Source: Idiomarina ramblicola
Lineage (GTDB): Bacteria; Pseudomonadota; Gammaproteobacteria; Enterobacterales; Alteromonadaceae
DNA: 64,000 nucleotides
Direction of reading: 5' to 3'
Assembly: GCF_003987255.1 (NCBI RefSeq)
Contig: NZ_PIQC01000007.1
Span: forward strand, 1 to 64,000
Below are positions 52,946 to 62,806 of the stretch, one piece after another. Both the position numbers and the translations under genes were made by a program. Under the pieces are notes generated by a model. It searched no databases and was not told where the DNA came from. It saw only the letters and a list, made by a program, of their open reading frames with translations. The stretch's first letter is position 1, and the number at the start of each line of letters is the position of its first letter.

Positions 52946-54046
52946 ATGAGAACGGTTAAACTTTTGGCGCTGTTACTGAGTTTATTCTCAATGCTGGTAG
53001 CGCCAGTGCAAGCTTCGCGTATAAAAGATATTGCCTCGGTACAGGGCATTCGCGATAACCAGCTTATTGGCTATGGTTTGGTCGTCGGCTTACCCGGAAC
53101 GGGTGAACAAACGCCATTTACCGATCAAACCTTCCGTACCATGCTGGGCAACTTCGGGATTAATATTCCGGCGAATGAGCGTCCTAAAATTGATAACGTG
53201 GCGGCGGTTGCCGTGCATGCCGACTTACCGGCTTTTGCTAAACCCGGGCAAAAGATTGATGTGACGGTTTCTTCTGTAGGTAGTGCAGATAGCTTGACCG
53301 GCGGTACCTTACTGCAAACCTTTTTGAAAGGCGCCAATGGTGAAGTCTACGCCGTCGCGCAAGGAAGCCTGGTCGTTGGTGGTTTAGGGGCCGAAGGCAA
53401 TGACGGTTCACGTATCGTGATTAATACGCCGACGGTTGGAAGAATTCCTAATGGCGGGGTTGTTGAACGCGAGGTTCGCTCCGGCTTTGGTTCGTCAGAT
53501 TACTTTACCTTTAACCTGCACCAGTCCGACTTCACAACGGCTAAACGGATGGCCGAGACCATAAATAACTTAGTGGGCGAAGGCGCGGCTGAAGCGGTTG
53601 ATGCCACCTCTGTTCGGGTACGAGCTCCGCGGGATATGAGCCAGCGCGTGAGTTACATGTCCACGCTGGAAAACTTGGAAGTACAACAAGCATCGGCGGC
53701 GGCTAAGATTATTGTGAACTCCCGCACCGGAACCATAGTGGTTGGACAGAATGTCGAGCTGCGTCCGGCAGCGGTGGCGCATGGCAATATGCAGGTCACC
53801 ATTGCTGAGGACGTGAATGTGGATCAGCCAAACCCTTTCGGTGAAGGGGAAACGGCAATTACAACGCAATCGATAGTGGATATAGACCAGGATGATGCAC
53901 GTATGTTTGTTTTTCAGCCAGGTACCACATTGAATGATTTGGTTCGCGCGGTGAATCAAATTGGGGCTGCTCCCAGCGATATGATTGCTGTGTTGGAAGC
54001 ACTAAAGCAAGCCGGTGCGTTATCCGGTGAGTTAATAGTCATTTAA
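52946..54046 (+). CDS. flgI: Flagellar P-ring protein FlgI
   Basis: A 366-residue periplasmic protein with a signal peptide cut near VQA at residue 24. The start of the mature part, [20 protein letters not shown], and [15 protein letters not shown] are the most conserved FlgI segments. The C-terminus contains [21 protein letters not shown] and ends GELIVI. FlgI forms the P ring in the peptidoglycan layer, aided by FlgA from the divergent set. AAGGAG precedes the ATG. Confidence 0.97.
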   Translation: MRTVKLLALLLSLFSMLVAPVQASRIKDIASVQGIRDNQLIGYGLVVGLPGTGEQTPFTDQTFRTMLGNFGINIPANERPKIDNVAAVAVHADLPAFAKPGQKIDVTVSSVGSADSLTGGTLLQTFLKGANGEVYAVAQGSLVVGGLGAEGNDGSRIVINTPTVGRIPNGGVVEREVRSGFGSSDYFTFNLHQSDFTTAKRMAETINNLVGEGAAEAVDATSVRVRAPRDMSQRVSYMSTLENLEVQQASAAAKIIVNSRTGTIVVGQNVELRPAAVAHGNMQVTIAEDVNVDQPNPFGEGETAITTQSIVDIDQDDARMFVFQPGTTLNDLVRAVNQIGAAPSDMIAVLEALKQAGALSGELIVI

Positions 54047-54060
54047 CGGCAGCTTAAGCT

Positions 54061-55038
54061 ATGACGGTTTCAGACTCGCATCTAAAACAAGCGCAACACG
54101 CGATGGATACCCATAGCCTGGATGGGTTGCGGAAGCGTGCGTTTAAACCTGATGACAAAGAAGCGCTGATGGAAGCCGCGCAGCAGTTTGAAGCCATATT
54201 TCTGAATATGGTGATGGGCAGCATGCGTAAAGCCAACGCCGTGTTTGAAAAAGATAACTTGCTGGATAACCGTTACACCAATATGTACCGCGATATGTAT
54301 GACCAGCAACTGACCTCAGAGCTATCCAGTCAGGGAAGCCTCGGTTTGGCTGAGCTGATGGTAAAGCAGTTAGGTGGGGACGACAGCTACGTTCCTGCAT
54401 CAATGAATCGCAATGGCGCGAACCTTGACGACCCGCGTATGAAAAACCGCGTGGATATGAACAATGCCTCGCAGAAAGTGAGTGATCAGGGCGGTATTGA
54501 TGCCGGTCTGTACTACGGTAATCAGCGGGTCAATACGGCTAAGCTGAGCGATGGTGATGCCACCTTTAACTCCCCGCAAAGCTTTATTACGGCATTGAAG
54601 CCTCATGCTGAGAAAGTAGCGAAAGAAGCCGGTTTAAACCCGGATGTACTGATGGCGCAGGCGGCACTGGAAACCGGCTGGGGTAAGCGCCTTGTACCAG
54701 GGCGCCATGGTGGTTCCAGCAATAACCTGTTCAACATTAAAGCCGATACGCGTTGGGACGGCGATAAATCGCATGTCAGCACCCTGGAATTTGATGGTGA
54801 GGTAGCCCGCAAAGAACGCGCAGCGTTTCGTTCCTACGCTAATGTGGAACAGAGCTTGCAGGACTACGTGAGTTTTATAAAAGAGCACCCGCGTTACCAG
54901 CAGGCACTGAAAGTCGCTGATGACCCGAAACAGTATATGCAAGCTTTGCAGGACGCTGGTTACGCAACGGATCCTCATTATGCACAAAAGGTTCAGTCGG
55001 TATTAAATAACCCGGCTTTTGTTGATAAAGAAATGTAG
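54061..55038 (+). CDS. flgJ: Rod-capping muramidase-type protein FlgJ
   Basis: A 325-residue two-domain protein. Residues 30-100 are the rod-binding part (AAQQFEAIFLNMVMGSMRKAN). Residues 165-320 are a glucosaminidase-type domain with AQAALETGWGKR, where the glutamate is the expected catalytic residue, and SNNLFNIKAD. FlgJ opens the peptidoglycan for the rod and caps it. It ends the flgFGHIJ unit. A short hairpin without a good T-run (CGGCAA-AAAA-TTGCCG at 55051-55066) follows before the flgK promoter. Confidence 0.95.
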   Translation: MTVSDSHLKQAQHAMDTHSLDGLRKRAFKPDDKEALMEAAQQFEAIFLNMVMGSMRKANAVFEKDNLLDNRYTNMYRDMYDQQLTSELSSQGSLGLAELMVKQLGGDDSYVPASMNRNGANLDDPRMKNRVDMNNASQKVSDQGGIDAGLYYGNQRVNTAKLSDGDATFNSPQSFITALKPHAEKVAKEAGLNPDVLMAQAALETGWGKRLVPGRHGGSSNNLFNIKADTRWDGDKSHVSTLEFDGEVARKERAAFRSYANVEQSLQDYVSFIKEHPRYQQALKVADDPKQYMQALQDAGYATDPHYAQKVQSVLNNPAFVDKEM

Positions 55039-55072
55039 GGATGCGGCAGGCGGCAAAAAATTGCCGGCTGGC

Positions 55073-55099
55073 TAAATAATATTCGCTCGGTGCCGATAA
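55073..55099 (+). promoter_or_regulatory. Sigma28 (FliA) promoter for flgK-flgL
   Basis: TAAA at 55073-55076, 15 bases, then GCCGATAA at 55092-55099, a full consensus match. It lies 28 bases before the flgK start. Confidence 0.92.
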
Positions 55100-55127
55100 C
55101 AGTCACAGAGTAACTGGAGAATCATCG

Positions 55128-57143
55128 ATGAGTTTCGACTTATTAAATATCGGTAAGAACGGGATACTGGCACACCAGCAAAGCCTGCAGACAACCGGTA
55201 AGAATATTAATAATACGAACACGGACAGTTACGTTCGTGAGCGCACCGAATACTTCGAATCGTCCTATGGCGGGCTTGAGCGTGTTCGTGTGCAGCGGAT
55301 GATCGATGAATTCTCCAATCGTCAGTTACGTACTGATATTTCAAAAGTCAGCTATTACGAAGCGAATCTGCAGCAAGCTGAACAGTTAGATACTTTATTA
55401 GGTGATAGCACGACCAATGTGGCGTCTTCCGTAGAAAGTTTCTTCAATACGCTGCAAGATGCGAATAATGATCCTGGATCGGTCACTGCTCGCCAGTTGG
55501 TTTTGGCTGAAGCTGATGCCATGACGACTAAGTTTAATGACTTTTCCCAATACTTAGATCAGCAAAAAGATATTATTAATGATCGTCTGACATTATCGAC
55601 TGATCGTATAAATTCTATTTCGGAAAATTTAGCTGAATTGAATTCAAAAATTCAGTCCTCAGCAGGTAAGAACAGTGATAACGGCGATATCAACGCTTTA
55701 CTGAATAAACGTGATGAACAATTGCGTCAACTAGCAGAGTTGGTTCAGTTCAGCACGGTTGAGCAGAAAAGTGGTGCTGTTACGGTTAACTTAAAAAATG
55801 GGCAACCATTGGTTTTAGAAGACGGTCGGTTTAATGCGGTTGCGGTAAAAAGTAATCCTGATACCGAGCGTTTAGAAATGGTGCTTCAAAAAGAGCATGG
55901 CGACGGTAAGAAAAGTGAGTTTTATGTGCCAACGGATGAAGTCGGTGGTTCTGTGGGTGGTTATCTCGAGTATCGGGACGAAGTGTTAATGCCAACGCAA
56001 AAGCGTTTAGGGCAATTGGCTATACGCATCGCGGATTCAATGAATACGCAGAACCAAAAAGGTATGGACTTAGACAATCAGTTAGGCCGGAAAATTTTTG
56101 ATCTGACTAAAACCGAGTCGGAAGCTATTCCTTATTCTGATAACGGTGGCACTGGAGAAATTAGCGTAAGTGTTTTAGAAGGCGATAGTAAGTCGTTTCC
56201 GTCAGAAAACCTGCGTATTACTAAAACCGGAAACCCTGATGAATATGAAATTGTACCCATAAACAGTGACGGTACGGTTGTCAGTGGTGCCGATACCATT
56301 ACGGTTACTCAGGCATCCCCGGGTACGGTTGATATTGTGGAGCTGGGTATTTCTCTCGACTTAACCGGTACTGCTAATGCGGGGGATCAGTTCTTAGCAA
56401 AACCAGCGGAAAGTGCTGCGTCAGAAATCAGTTTGGCCATTCGCCGCCCGGAAGATATTGCATTAGCAAACCCTATTCGGGTTAAAGACGGTATGGATAA
56501 CCAAGGCGCAGCCGCCATTGAAATAGCGGCTATTAATACGCCAGATAGTTATTATGATACTACTAACAACACACTGTTAGACAGTGCTCCCGCCCGTATC
56601 GAAGTAACAGGGCAGACAGGTAATGCTTATGACCTGGAGGTCTTTGCTAAAGACGGAACCAGCTTAGGAACTATTACCGGCACGACCGATTTAAACGGTA
56701 TTTTAGATCAAGCCAGCTTAGCCAACCCAGACTACGAAGTTGACATTAATGGCGAACCAGCTGTAGGTGATGAGTATTTGATTGAATACAACACCAACGG
56801 TTTTGATGACAACAGTAACGGACAGTCTATGGCTGACTTGCAACGTCAGCAGTTGGTCCGCCGCTCTGGTGGGGAAGAAGCAGAGCCGACTATGACTTTT
56901 AACGAAAGTTACGGTCGTCTGGTATCGGATGTTGGCAGTCGGGTGAGTCAAAACCGTGTGTTACGTGATTCAGCTGAAGCCATTAAATCACAAACCGAGG
57001 CGCTGTATGACTCACAAGCCGGAGTGAACCTGGAAGAAGAGGCTGCGAACCTAATTCAGTACCAACAAGCGTATACGGCGTCGGCCAGAATTATCACCAC
57101 GTCGCAAACTGTTTTTGACACGCTGCTGAATTCACTGAGGTAA
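55128..57143 (+). CDS. flgK: Hook-filament junction protein FlgK
   Basis: A 671-residue junction protein. The N-terminus has LQTTGKNINNTNTDSYVRER near residue 21 and the C-terminus has NLIQYQQAYTASARIITTSQ, the two halves of the FlgE/FlgK family signature. It is over 100 residues longer than E. coli FlgK; the extra sequence is in the middle (about residues 330-590), rich in Thr, Gly and Asp and looking like added surface domains. FlgN should chaperone it. It is co-transcribed with flgL, 5 bases downstream. Confidence 0.95.
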   Translation: MSFDLLNIGKNGILAHQQSLQTTGKNINNTNTDSYVRERTEYFESSYGGLERVRVQRMIDEFSNRQLRTDISKVSYYEANLQQAEQLDTLLGDSTTNVASSVESFFNTLQDANNDPGSVTARQLVLAEADAMTTKFNDFSQYLDQQKDIINDRLTLSTDRINSISENLAELNSKIQSSAGKNSDNGDINALLNKRDEQLRQLAELVQFSTVEQKSGAVTVNLKNGQPLVLEDGRFNAVAVKSNPDTERLEMVLQKEHGDGKKSEFYVPTDEVGGSVGGYLEYRDEVLMPTQKRLGQLAIRIADSMNTQNQKGMDLDNQLGRKIFDLTKTESEAIPYSDNGGTGEISVSVLEGDSKSFPSENLRITKTGNPDEYEIVPINSDGTVVSGADTITVTQASPGTVDIVELGISLDLTGTANAGDQFLAKPAESAASEISLAIRRPEDIALANPIRVKDGMDNQGAAAIEIAAINTPDSYYDTTNNTLLDSAPARIEVTGQTGNAYDLEVFAKDGTSLGTITGTTDLNGILDQASLANPDYEVDINGEPAVGDEYLIEYNTNGFDDNSNGQSMADLQRQQLVRRSGGEEAEPTMTFNESYGRLVSDVGSRVSQNRVLRDSAEAIKSQTEALYDSQAGVNLEEEAANLIQYQQAYTASARIITTSQTVFDTLLNSLR

Positions 57144-57148
57144 TTATT

Positions 57149-58360
57149 ATGCGCTTAAGTACCAACTTATTTTTCCAGCGTGGTCTGGACAGTCTGCAAA
57201 CCTCTCAAGGTCAGCTGGATAAAATTCAGCAAATGCTGACTAAGCAAACCAAAATTTTAAGTCCTGCGGATGACCCAATTGGTAACTCCCAGGTGCTGGC
57301 ACTGAATGAAAAAATTGGCCAGAACGAACAGTTTGAACGTAACTCGGTAACGCTTGAAAACAATTTACGCCGGGAAGAAAGCGTTTTAAGTAGTATTACT
57401 GATGCGATTCAGAAAGCACGTAGTCTGGCTGTGCAAGCGGGTAACGGAAGTTATGATCAAACCAACCGAAAAGCGATAGCCTCAGAGTTGCGAAATATTG
57501 AAACCTCGATCTTTGACTTAACCAATGCACAAGATGAGTCCGGGGAGTATATTTTTGCCGGGTACCAAAACCGTACGCAACCGATGGAGTTTGATGACGC
57601 CACGCAGTCATATCAATATGTAGGCGACCAGGGGCAGCGAACTATTCAGTTGTCACCGACCTTATACCTGCCCGCTAACGACCCGGGCAGCCGCGCGTTT
57701 TCAAATGTGTCTAAGCGGGTGGACTTTGAGCTAACGGGCGGAAACAACTTTATTGAAAAAGTAGAAGTAACCGACAGAAACGCGTTAATTGCGGATACTG
57801 AAGCGCGTATCGATGCAGGCGATTCGACAGACTTTACTGTGAATTTTACCGGGCCAAACGATTATGAAATTACAGACGGCACTAATACGGTAACGGGGAC
57901 CGTAACTGACGGCAAAGTTGAATACAACGGCATGACACTGGAATTAAACCCAGACAATATGCCAACAACTGGTGACTCGTTCAGTTACTCTGTTGGCGAG
58001 CCGGTATCGCGCAATTTGTTAACGCAAATTCGAGACTTGGCAACCGCACTGGAAGAGTCAGGCCCAGAAAGCAAAAATTTCCATGAAAGTGAAATTGCGT
58101 TTGCGCTAGATGATTTTAATACCGTTGTTGGGGATTTAACGGACACCCAGGCTTCGGTCGGCGCAAGGTTAAATGTTATGGACAACGCTAAACTGAGTAA
58201 TGCGGATATTGAAATAGTCAATAAGAAAGCGCGGGCAGATATTTCCGACGTTGACTATTCAGAGGCTGTTACTGACTTAGTCAAAAATGAAACAATTTAT
58301 TCAGCGGCCCAGCAGGTCTTTACTCGTGTCAGCCGCTTGAGTCTGTTCGATTACTTATAA
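57149..58360 (+). CDS. flgL: Hook-filament junction protein FlgL
   Basis: A 403-residue flagellin-family protein. The N-terminal helix carries LSTNLFFQRGLDSLQTSQGQL and ILSPADDPIGNSQVLAL, and the C-terminal helix carries VNKKARADISDVDYSEAVTDL followed by an LF-rich end. The middle (about residues 200-280) is a variable insertion relative to the 317-residue E. coli protein. It joins FlgK to the filament. A GC-rich hairpin follows it before the flagellin promoter. Confidence 0.94.
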   Translation: MRLSTNLFFQRGLDSLQTSQGQLDKIQQMLTKQTKILSPADDPIGNSQVLALNEKIGQNEQFERNSVTLENNLRREESVLSSITDAIQKARSLAVQAGNGSYDQTNRKAIASELRNIETSIFDLTNAQDESGEYIFAGYQNRTQPMEFDDATQSYQYVGDQGQRTIQLSPTLYLPANDPGSRAFSNVSKRVDFELTGGNNFIEKVEVTDRNALIADTEARIDAGDSTDFTVNFTGPNDYEITDGTNTVTGTVTDGKVEYNGMTLELNPDNMPTTGDSFSYSVGEPVSRNLLTQIRDLATALEESGPESKNFHESEIAFALDDFNTVVGDLTDTQASVGARLNVMDNAKLSNADIEIVNKKARADISDVDYSEAVTDLVKNETIYSAAQQVFTRVSRLSLFDYL

Positions 58361-58371
58361 TGTGTAATGTA

Positions 58372-58393
58372 GCCTGCCGTTATTACGGCAGGC
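58372..58393 (+). terminator. Hairpin after flgL
   Basis: An 8-bp GC-rich perfect stem (GCCTGCCG with CGGCAGGC) and a TTATTA loop, 11 bases after the stop codon. There is no T-run, so it may be a weak or Rho-assisted terminator or an mRNA 3'-end stabiliser. Confidence 0.5.
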
Positions 58394-58464
58394 GAGATGC
58401 GAGTCCATTGTGCACACCGCAACTCAAACCGATTAAAAGACTTCAAAATTTTTCAAAAAAATCC

Positions 58465-58491
58465 TAAAGCTCCCAAAACCCCTGCCGATAC
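58465..58491 (+). promoter_or_regulatory. Sigma28 (FliA) promoter for flagellin
   Basis: TAAA at 58465-58468, 15 bases, then GCCGATAC at 58484-58491, one base off consensus. It lies 109 bases before the start codon, which implies a leader of about 100 bases. Confidence 0.9.
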
Positions 58492-58600
58492 CCTTTGTGA
58501 GAGGAAATTTTAACCAGGCGAAACACGAAGCCGAACACTTCCTCCGGCTTGGCAACAACGATTGAATCCAAGCTTAGGCTAGAAACTGAGGAGCAATACC

Positions 58601-60058
58601 ATGGCACTATATGTAAACACTAACGTCAGCTCACTGAACGCACAGCGTCAGCTGATGGGCTCAGGTAACTCGCTTGACCAAGCATTCGAACGTTTGTCGT
58701 CAGGCTTCCGTATCAACAGCGCTGCAGATGATGCTGCAGGCTTACAAATCTCAAACCGTTTAGGTTCTCAAATCAATGGGTTGAACCAGGGTAACCGTAA
58801 TGCGAATGACGGTATCTCTATGGCTCAGACCGCTGAAGGTGCGTTGGACGAATCAACCAACATCCTGCAGCGTATGCGTACACTGTCTATCCAGTCGGCT
58901 AACGGTTCAAACTCTGATACAGACCGTGCAGCGCTGCAGAAAGAAATCGGTAACTTGCAGCAAGAGCTTACTCGAATAGCTGAGACTACCAGTTTTGGTG
59001 GTAAAAACTTACTAGATGGTTCTTTTGGTACTGAGCAGTATCAAGTTGGAGCAAACGCGAACGAAACTATCTCTGTTCAGTTAGGTAATATGTCGGCTGA
59101 CGCGATTGGTAGTTATAAAGCTGATGGCGCATCTACTAACTACTCTGGTACTACTTCTCAAGTTAGCGATGGTCCTGCTGAAGACTATGCTTCTGTAGAT
59201 GCATCGGGTGATGCTTTTGACTTCTCGATACAAGGTTCGGAAGGAACTGCAGACTATACTCTTAATGGAGCTGCTGTAACAGCTACCGATAAAGCGGAAG
59301 CTATTAATGCTAAATCGGCAGATACAGGAGTTACAGCAACTACCAAGGTTACCGCTACGTTGTCTGATCTAAGTACCGATGCTAATGGTGTCCTAGAAGT
59401 AGGTGATAAAACCTTCAATTTAGAAGCTTACGGTGGTGATTTAAGTAAACTATCGGAAGATCTTGGTAAGGCAGGAATTCGCAACACAGTAAACGACGAT
59501 GATTCACTTGAAATTACTGCTGAAGGGGTTAATGGAGTAAAAGTTTCTGGTGGTGATACTGGAACAGTAGATTTAGCTGGCTCTGATGGCACAGCAAACG
59601 AAGTTGACTTTGCTACTGCTGATAACGCGGGCGTTGTTAATGCCGAGCTTCAATTGACATCTAATAATGATTTCGCTGTTGTCGATAATTCAGGTGGAGC
59701 TCAAGATATCGCAAATTCGTTAGGTGCAACTTCAGGAACGTTGTCAGATGTTGCTTCAGTTGACATTTCTAATTATGAAGGCTCGCAAGATGCACTTGCT
59801 ACGATAGATGCCGCAATCTCTCGCATCGACTCGCAACGTGCCGATTTAGGTGCCGTTCAGAACCGCTTCCAGGCGACTATTCGTAACCAGTCGAACATCG
59901 CAGAGAACCTGGAAGGTGCGAAGTCTCGAATCAAAGATGCGGACTTTGCCGCTGAAACTGCAAAACTGACTCAGTCTCAGATTCTGCAGCAGGCGTCTCA
60001 GACTATATTGGCGCAGGCGAACCAGCGTCCACAGGCGGCACTGCAGTTACTGGGCTAA
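58601..60058 (+). CDS. fliC: Flagellin FliC
   Basis: A 485-residue filament subunit. The conserved N-terminal D0/D1 region (to about residue 150) has [32 protein letters not shown] and [19 protein letters not shown]; the C-terminal region (from about 395) has [20 protein letters not shown] and ends [13 protein letters not shown]. The central region is Thr, Ser, Ala and Asp rich and by eye uses more A/T-ending codons than the two ends. I see no cysteine. Only one flagellin gene is present in the window; polar flagellates often have several. AGGAG precedes the ATG, and a strong terminator follows. Confidence 0.97.
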   Translation: MALYVNTNVSSLNAQRQLMGSGNSLDQAFERLSSGFRINSAADDAAGLQISNRLGSQINGLNQGNRNANDGISMAQTAEGALDESTNILQRMRTLSIQSANGSNSDTDRAALQKEIGNLQQELTRIAETTSFGGKNLLDGSFGTEQYQVGANANETISVQLGNMSADAIGSYKADGASTNYSGTTSQVSDGPAEDYASVDASGDAFDFSIQGSEGTADYTLNGAAVTATDKAEAINAKSADTGVTATTKVTATLSDLSTDANGVLEVGDKTFNLEAYGGDLSKLSEDLGKAGIRNTVNDDDSLEITAEGVNGVKVSGGDTGTVDLAGSDGTANEVDFATADNAGVVNAELQLTSNNDFAVVDNSGGAQDIANSLGATSGTLSDVASVDISNYEGSQDALATIDAAISRIDSQRADLGAVQNRFQATIRNQSNIAENLEGAKSRIKDADFAAETAKLTQSQILQQASQTILAQANQRPQAALQLLG

Positions 60059-60083
60059 TAGCTCAACTAACTTAACCGTTACT

Positions 60084-60113
60084 AAAAACCGGAGCTTTGG
60101 CTCCGGTTTTTTT
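60084..60113 (+). terminator. Rho-independent terminator after flagellin
   Basis: AAAAACCGGAGC pairs with GCTCCGGTTTTT around TTTG, followed by a T-run. A 12-bp stem. Confidence 0.95.
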
Positions 60114-60177
60114 ATGTCTATAACTCAATGATTTAACAATAAAAACGATACCGCTTAAAAAAACTTCGATTAAACGC

Positions 60178-60205
60178 TAAAGTTTTCAGCAAGGCTTGCC
60201 GATAA
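60178..60205 (+). promoter_or_regulatory. Sigma28 (FliA) promoter for flaG-fliD-fliS
   Basis: TAAAGTTT starting at 60178 and GCCGATAA at 60198-60205, with a 16-base gap between TAAA and the -10, one more than the other sites. It lies 60 bases before the flaG start. Confidence 0.82.
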
Positions 60206-60265
60206 CATACATGGATAATTGTTTTAGTGCTAAACTGCATAATAACTAAGGAAAAGGTGAGTATC

Positions 60266-60667
60266 ATGGCAGACATGTCAGTTGAAAGCCGCGCGTTAAG
60301 TCCCTTAAGTAGTGCAGCGAGTGGTTCATCGAACAAGGCAGAACGGCCGCAGGACCAAAAGGTCATGGATGCCGTCAGCCAAGTTCAGGAGCGCACCGCT
60401 GATAAAGTGGAAAAGCAAGCGAGCAGTGAGAGCGTTGCAGACAAGGTAGAAGAAATGAATCAGTCATCGACGATTCGTAATACCAGCTTGCAATTTGTGT
60501 TCGACGAAAAAGGCGAACCACCGGTGGTTAAGGTTATTGATACCGACAACGGTGAAATGATTCGTCAAATTCCGTCAGAATTGGTTGTGAAGTTATCTAA
60601 AGCTATTGACGAAATGGCCGATAACGAGAACAGTCGGATGGGTTTTTTATTCGACAACCAGATTTAA
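60266..60667 (+). CDS. flaG: FlaG family flagellar protein
   Basis: A protein of 133 residues from the ATG at 60266, chosen because AGGTGAG lies just before it; the open frame extends 13 codons further without a ribosome site. The N-terminal half is polar and disordered. The C-terminal half (about residues 70-133) is the FlaG domain, with LQFVFDEKGEPPVVKVIDTDNGEMIRQIP split across residues 74-102. FlaG affects filament length in other species. It is the first gene of flaG-fliD-fliS, with fliD 13 bases downstream. Confidence 0.92.
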   Translation: MADMSVESRALSPLSSAASGSSNKAERPQDQKVMDAVSQVQERTADKVEKQASSESVADKVEEMNQSSTIRNTSLQFVFDEKGEPPVVKVIDTDNGEMIRQIPSELVVKLSKAIDEMADNENSRMGFLFDNQI

Positions 60668-60680
60668 GTGAGGTGATGAT

Positions 60681-62069
60681 ATGCCATTAGTTTCATCGAC
60701 AGGTGCACGTTCAGGTTTAGACCTACAAGGCATTATAGATGCTACATTAGAGGCTGAGCGTACCCCTAAGAAAAACCGCTTGGACCAACAGGAAGGCCGC
60801 TTGACAGTGGAGCTATCGGCTGTTGGTGAAATGCGTTCGGCACTATCAAAACTTCAGGACAGCGCAGAAAAACTGACCGAAGGCAGCTTGTTTAGTGCCA
60901 TGAAAGCGTCAGTCACTCAACCAAGCTCTGGCGACATCGTTAGTGTTGAAAGCTCGGAAGAAGCCAACTCGGGTAACTTTGAACTGTTTGTTCAACAGCT
61001 CGCAAAAGGTAGTCGCGCAGTGTCTGCAGATGGCGCTTTTGCCAGTGCGGATGACGAAGTTAACACCAACGCAGGCGCTTTAACTTTTGGAGCCGGTGAC
61101 GAGAGTTTCACGCTGAATATTGAGGCGGGTTCAACGCTGGAAGATATTCGTAAAGCCGTGAACTCTGCTGAGGATAACTTCGGTGTAACTGCCGATATTA
61201 TCAATACCGGTACAGAAGCGAAGTTAGTCTTCCGTTCAAATGTGAGTGGTGCGGGTAATGACTTAACGGTCACTAATGACAGCGCTGAGTTTGACGCGAT
61301 TTCAACGCAGGCAAACGGTGGCGGAGCGGGTGGCATGACCATAGCTGCCAATGATCAGGCTACAGATGCCGTTATTGAAATCGATGGTATTCAGGCGACC
61401 AACGACACCAACACCTTTACCGATGTTATTCAGGGCTCGACCATTACAGCACTGAAGGAGTCAGAGGGCACTGAAAAGGCGCAGTTGTCGATAGCTCGTG
61501 ACGACGCCGGTGTTCAAAAGTCCATAGACAGCTTTGTAAAAGCCTATAACAGCACGGTTGACTTGCTCAGTGAAATTGGTGGCGAAGACAGCATGATGCA
61601 GGGCGACGCAACGGTTCGTAGTTTGAAAAGCCAGTTAAACAACGTATTAACCAGCACCTTTGGTGAAGGGCAAACCTTATTTGATCTAGGTTTTGGTTTA
61701 GATAACGAAGGCCGGTTGCAGCAGGAAAACCCTGTGACTAATGTTAAGGACGTTTTGGCTGCTGATCCATCGGCATTGCAAAATGTGATTGGTGGCGAAA
61801 ACGGTATGGCGTCGCGCATGGAAACTTTACTAGACGGTTATGCTGGTGCTGGTGGCTCCCTGCAACTGCGTCGCGACTCTATCAATGAAAGCTTGGACCG
61901 TGTCGAAGAAAGCCGAGAATCACTGGCACTGCGTATGGAATCACTGCGGGAAACACTGAACTCAAAATACCAGGCACTGGACTCGCTAGTTGGTCAGTTA
62001 CAAAGCCGCGGTAATCAAGTCAGTGCACAGCTTGCAAACCTCCCGGGCTTTACTCGGGACAATGACTAA
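60681..62069 (+). CDS. fliD: Flagellar filament cap protein FliD
   Basis: A 462-residue cap protein. The N-terminus SGLDLQGIIDATLEAERTPK and the coiled C-terminus YQALDSLVGQLQSRGNQVSAQL (about residues 430-452) match FliD. The middle has variable outer domains with the FliD-type ITNTGTEAKLVF-like and QSIDSFVKAYNS-like segments. Five FliD units cap the growing filament and fold flagellin. GAGGTGATG lies before the ATG. It is followed after 16 bases by its usual partner gene fliS. Confidence 0.95.
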   Translation: MPLVSSTGARSGLDLQGIIDATLEAERTPKKNRLDQQEGRLTVELSAVGEMRSALSKLQDSAEKLTEGSLFSAMKASVTQPSSGDIVSVESSEEANSGNFELFVQQLAKGSRAVSADGAFASADDEVNTNAGALTFGAGDESFTLNIEAGSTLEDIRKAVNSAEDNFGVTADIINTGTEAKLVFRSNVSGAGNDLTVTNDSAEFDAISTQANGGGAGGMTIAANDQATDAVIEIDGIQATNDTNTFTDVIQGSTITALKESEGTEKAQLSIARDDAGVQKSIDSFVKAYNSTVDLLSEIGGEDSMMQGDATVRSLKSQLNNVLTSTFGEGQTLFDLGFGLDNEGRLQQENPVTNVKDVLAADPSALQNVIGGENGMASRMETLLDGYAGAGGSLQLRRDSINESLDRVEESRESLALRMESLRETLNSKYQALDSLVGQLQSRGNQVSAQLANLPGFTRDND

Positions 62070-62085
62070 TTAGAGGTAATTACGT

Positions 62086-62508
62086 ATGAACGCAAAACTT
62101 AAAGGCTACACCAAAGGCTCACTAGAAACCCGGGTAGCGGGTGCAGACCCTTACCAGTTGGTACAAATGCTGATGGCGGGTGTGTTAGAGAACCTGAATT
62201 ACGCCAAAGGAGCGATTCAGCGTAAAGACCTTGAGAAAAAGAGTCATTATTTAAGTAAAGCGCAGGCTATTGTTGACTCTCTGCGTTACAGCTTAGATGA
62301 CACGGCTGGAGCGCAGGCGACTGGGAACCTACGCGAATTGTATATGTACATGAGTGCGCGTATTGCTGACGCCTCTATTGATATGGATGTAGATGCGATT
62401 GATGAAGTAGCACGTTTAATGCTGGACATTAAAGGCGCATGGGATCAAATTCCTGTTGATCAGCGTGACGTTGCTATGAACCAAATGCAGCAGGCTTCCG
62501 GAGCGTAA
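62086..62508 (+). CDS. fliS: Flagellin export chaperone FliS
   Basis: A 140-residue helical chaperone with ADPYQLVQMLMAGVLENLNYAKGAIQ at about residues 20-45 and LYMYMSARIADASIDMDVDAI near 85-105, both typical of FliS. It binds the C-terminus of flagellin to stop early polymerisation. The gene lies 16 bases after fliD. The next small gene begins one base after its stop. RBS AGAGGTAA precedes the ATG. Confidence 0.94.
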   Translation: MNAKLKGYTKGSLETRVAGADPYQLVQMLMAGVLENLNYAKGAIQRKDLEKKSHYLSKAQAIVDSLRYSLDDTAGAQATGNLRELYMYMSARIADASIDMDVDAIDEVARLMLDIKGAWDQIPVDQRDVAMNQMQQASGA

Positions 62509-62509
62509 C

Positions 62510-62806
62510 TTGTCAAAAGAGCAACGCTCACCAGAACAGTTAAACGCGCTCTACGAGCAGCTAAAACAACAAGTGGCAGACTCAGAGTATGAGTCTGCTG
62601 CCGATACTCTACCTAAAATACTTTCTTTTCTAGAACAGCTACCTGATGATTGGACGGAATCTCGTGAGTGGATTACTGTTGTTGCTGCAGTTGACGACTA
62701 CCTCAATGAACTGCAACCAGAGCTGGAGAGTGTTCAAAAAGAAACTAACGCAGCGATTACCAAAATAGGTAAAAGTAAAAAAGGCGTTAAGGCTTATACC
62801 AAATAA
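62510..62806 (+). CDS. Small FliT-like or FlaI-like flagellar protein
   Basis: A 98-residue acidic helical protein beginning at a TTG codon with GGAG 7 bases before it, inside the end of fliS. The position directly after fliS is that of FliT or of the Vibrio protein FlaI, small export chaperones for the cap protein. Sequence alone does not settle it: the visible features are YEQLKQQVADSEYESAADTLPKILSFLEQLP-type helices and a lysine-rich tail. Co-transcription with fliS is certain from spacing. A bidirectional terminator overlaps its last codon. Confidence 0.68.
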   Translation: MSKEQRSPEQLNALYEQLKQQVADSEYESAADTLPKILSFLEQLPDDWTESREWITVVAAVDDYLNELQPELESVQKETNAAITKIGKSKKGVKAYTK

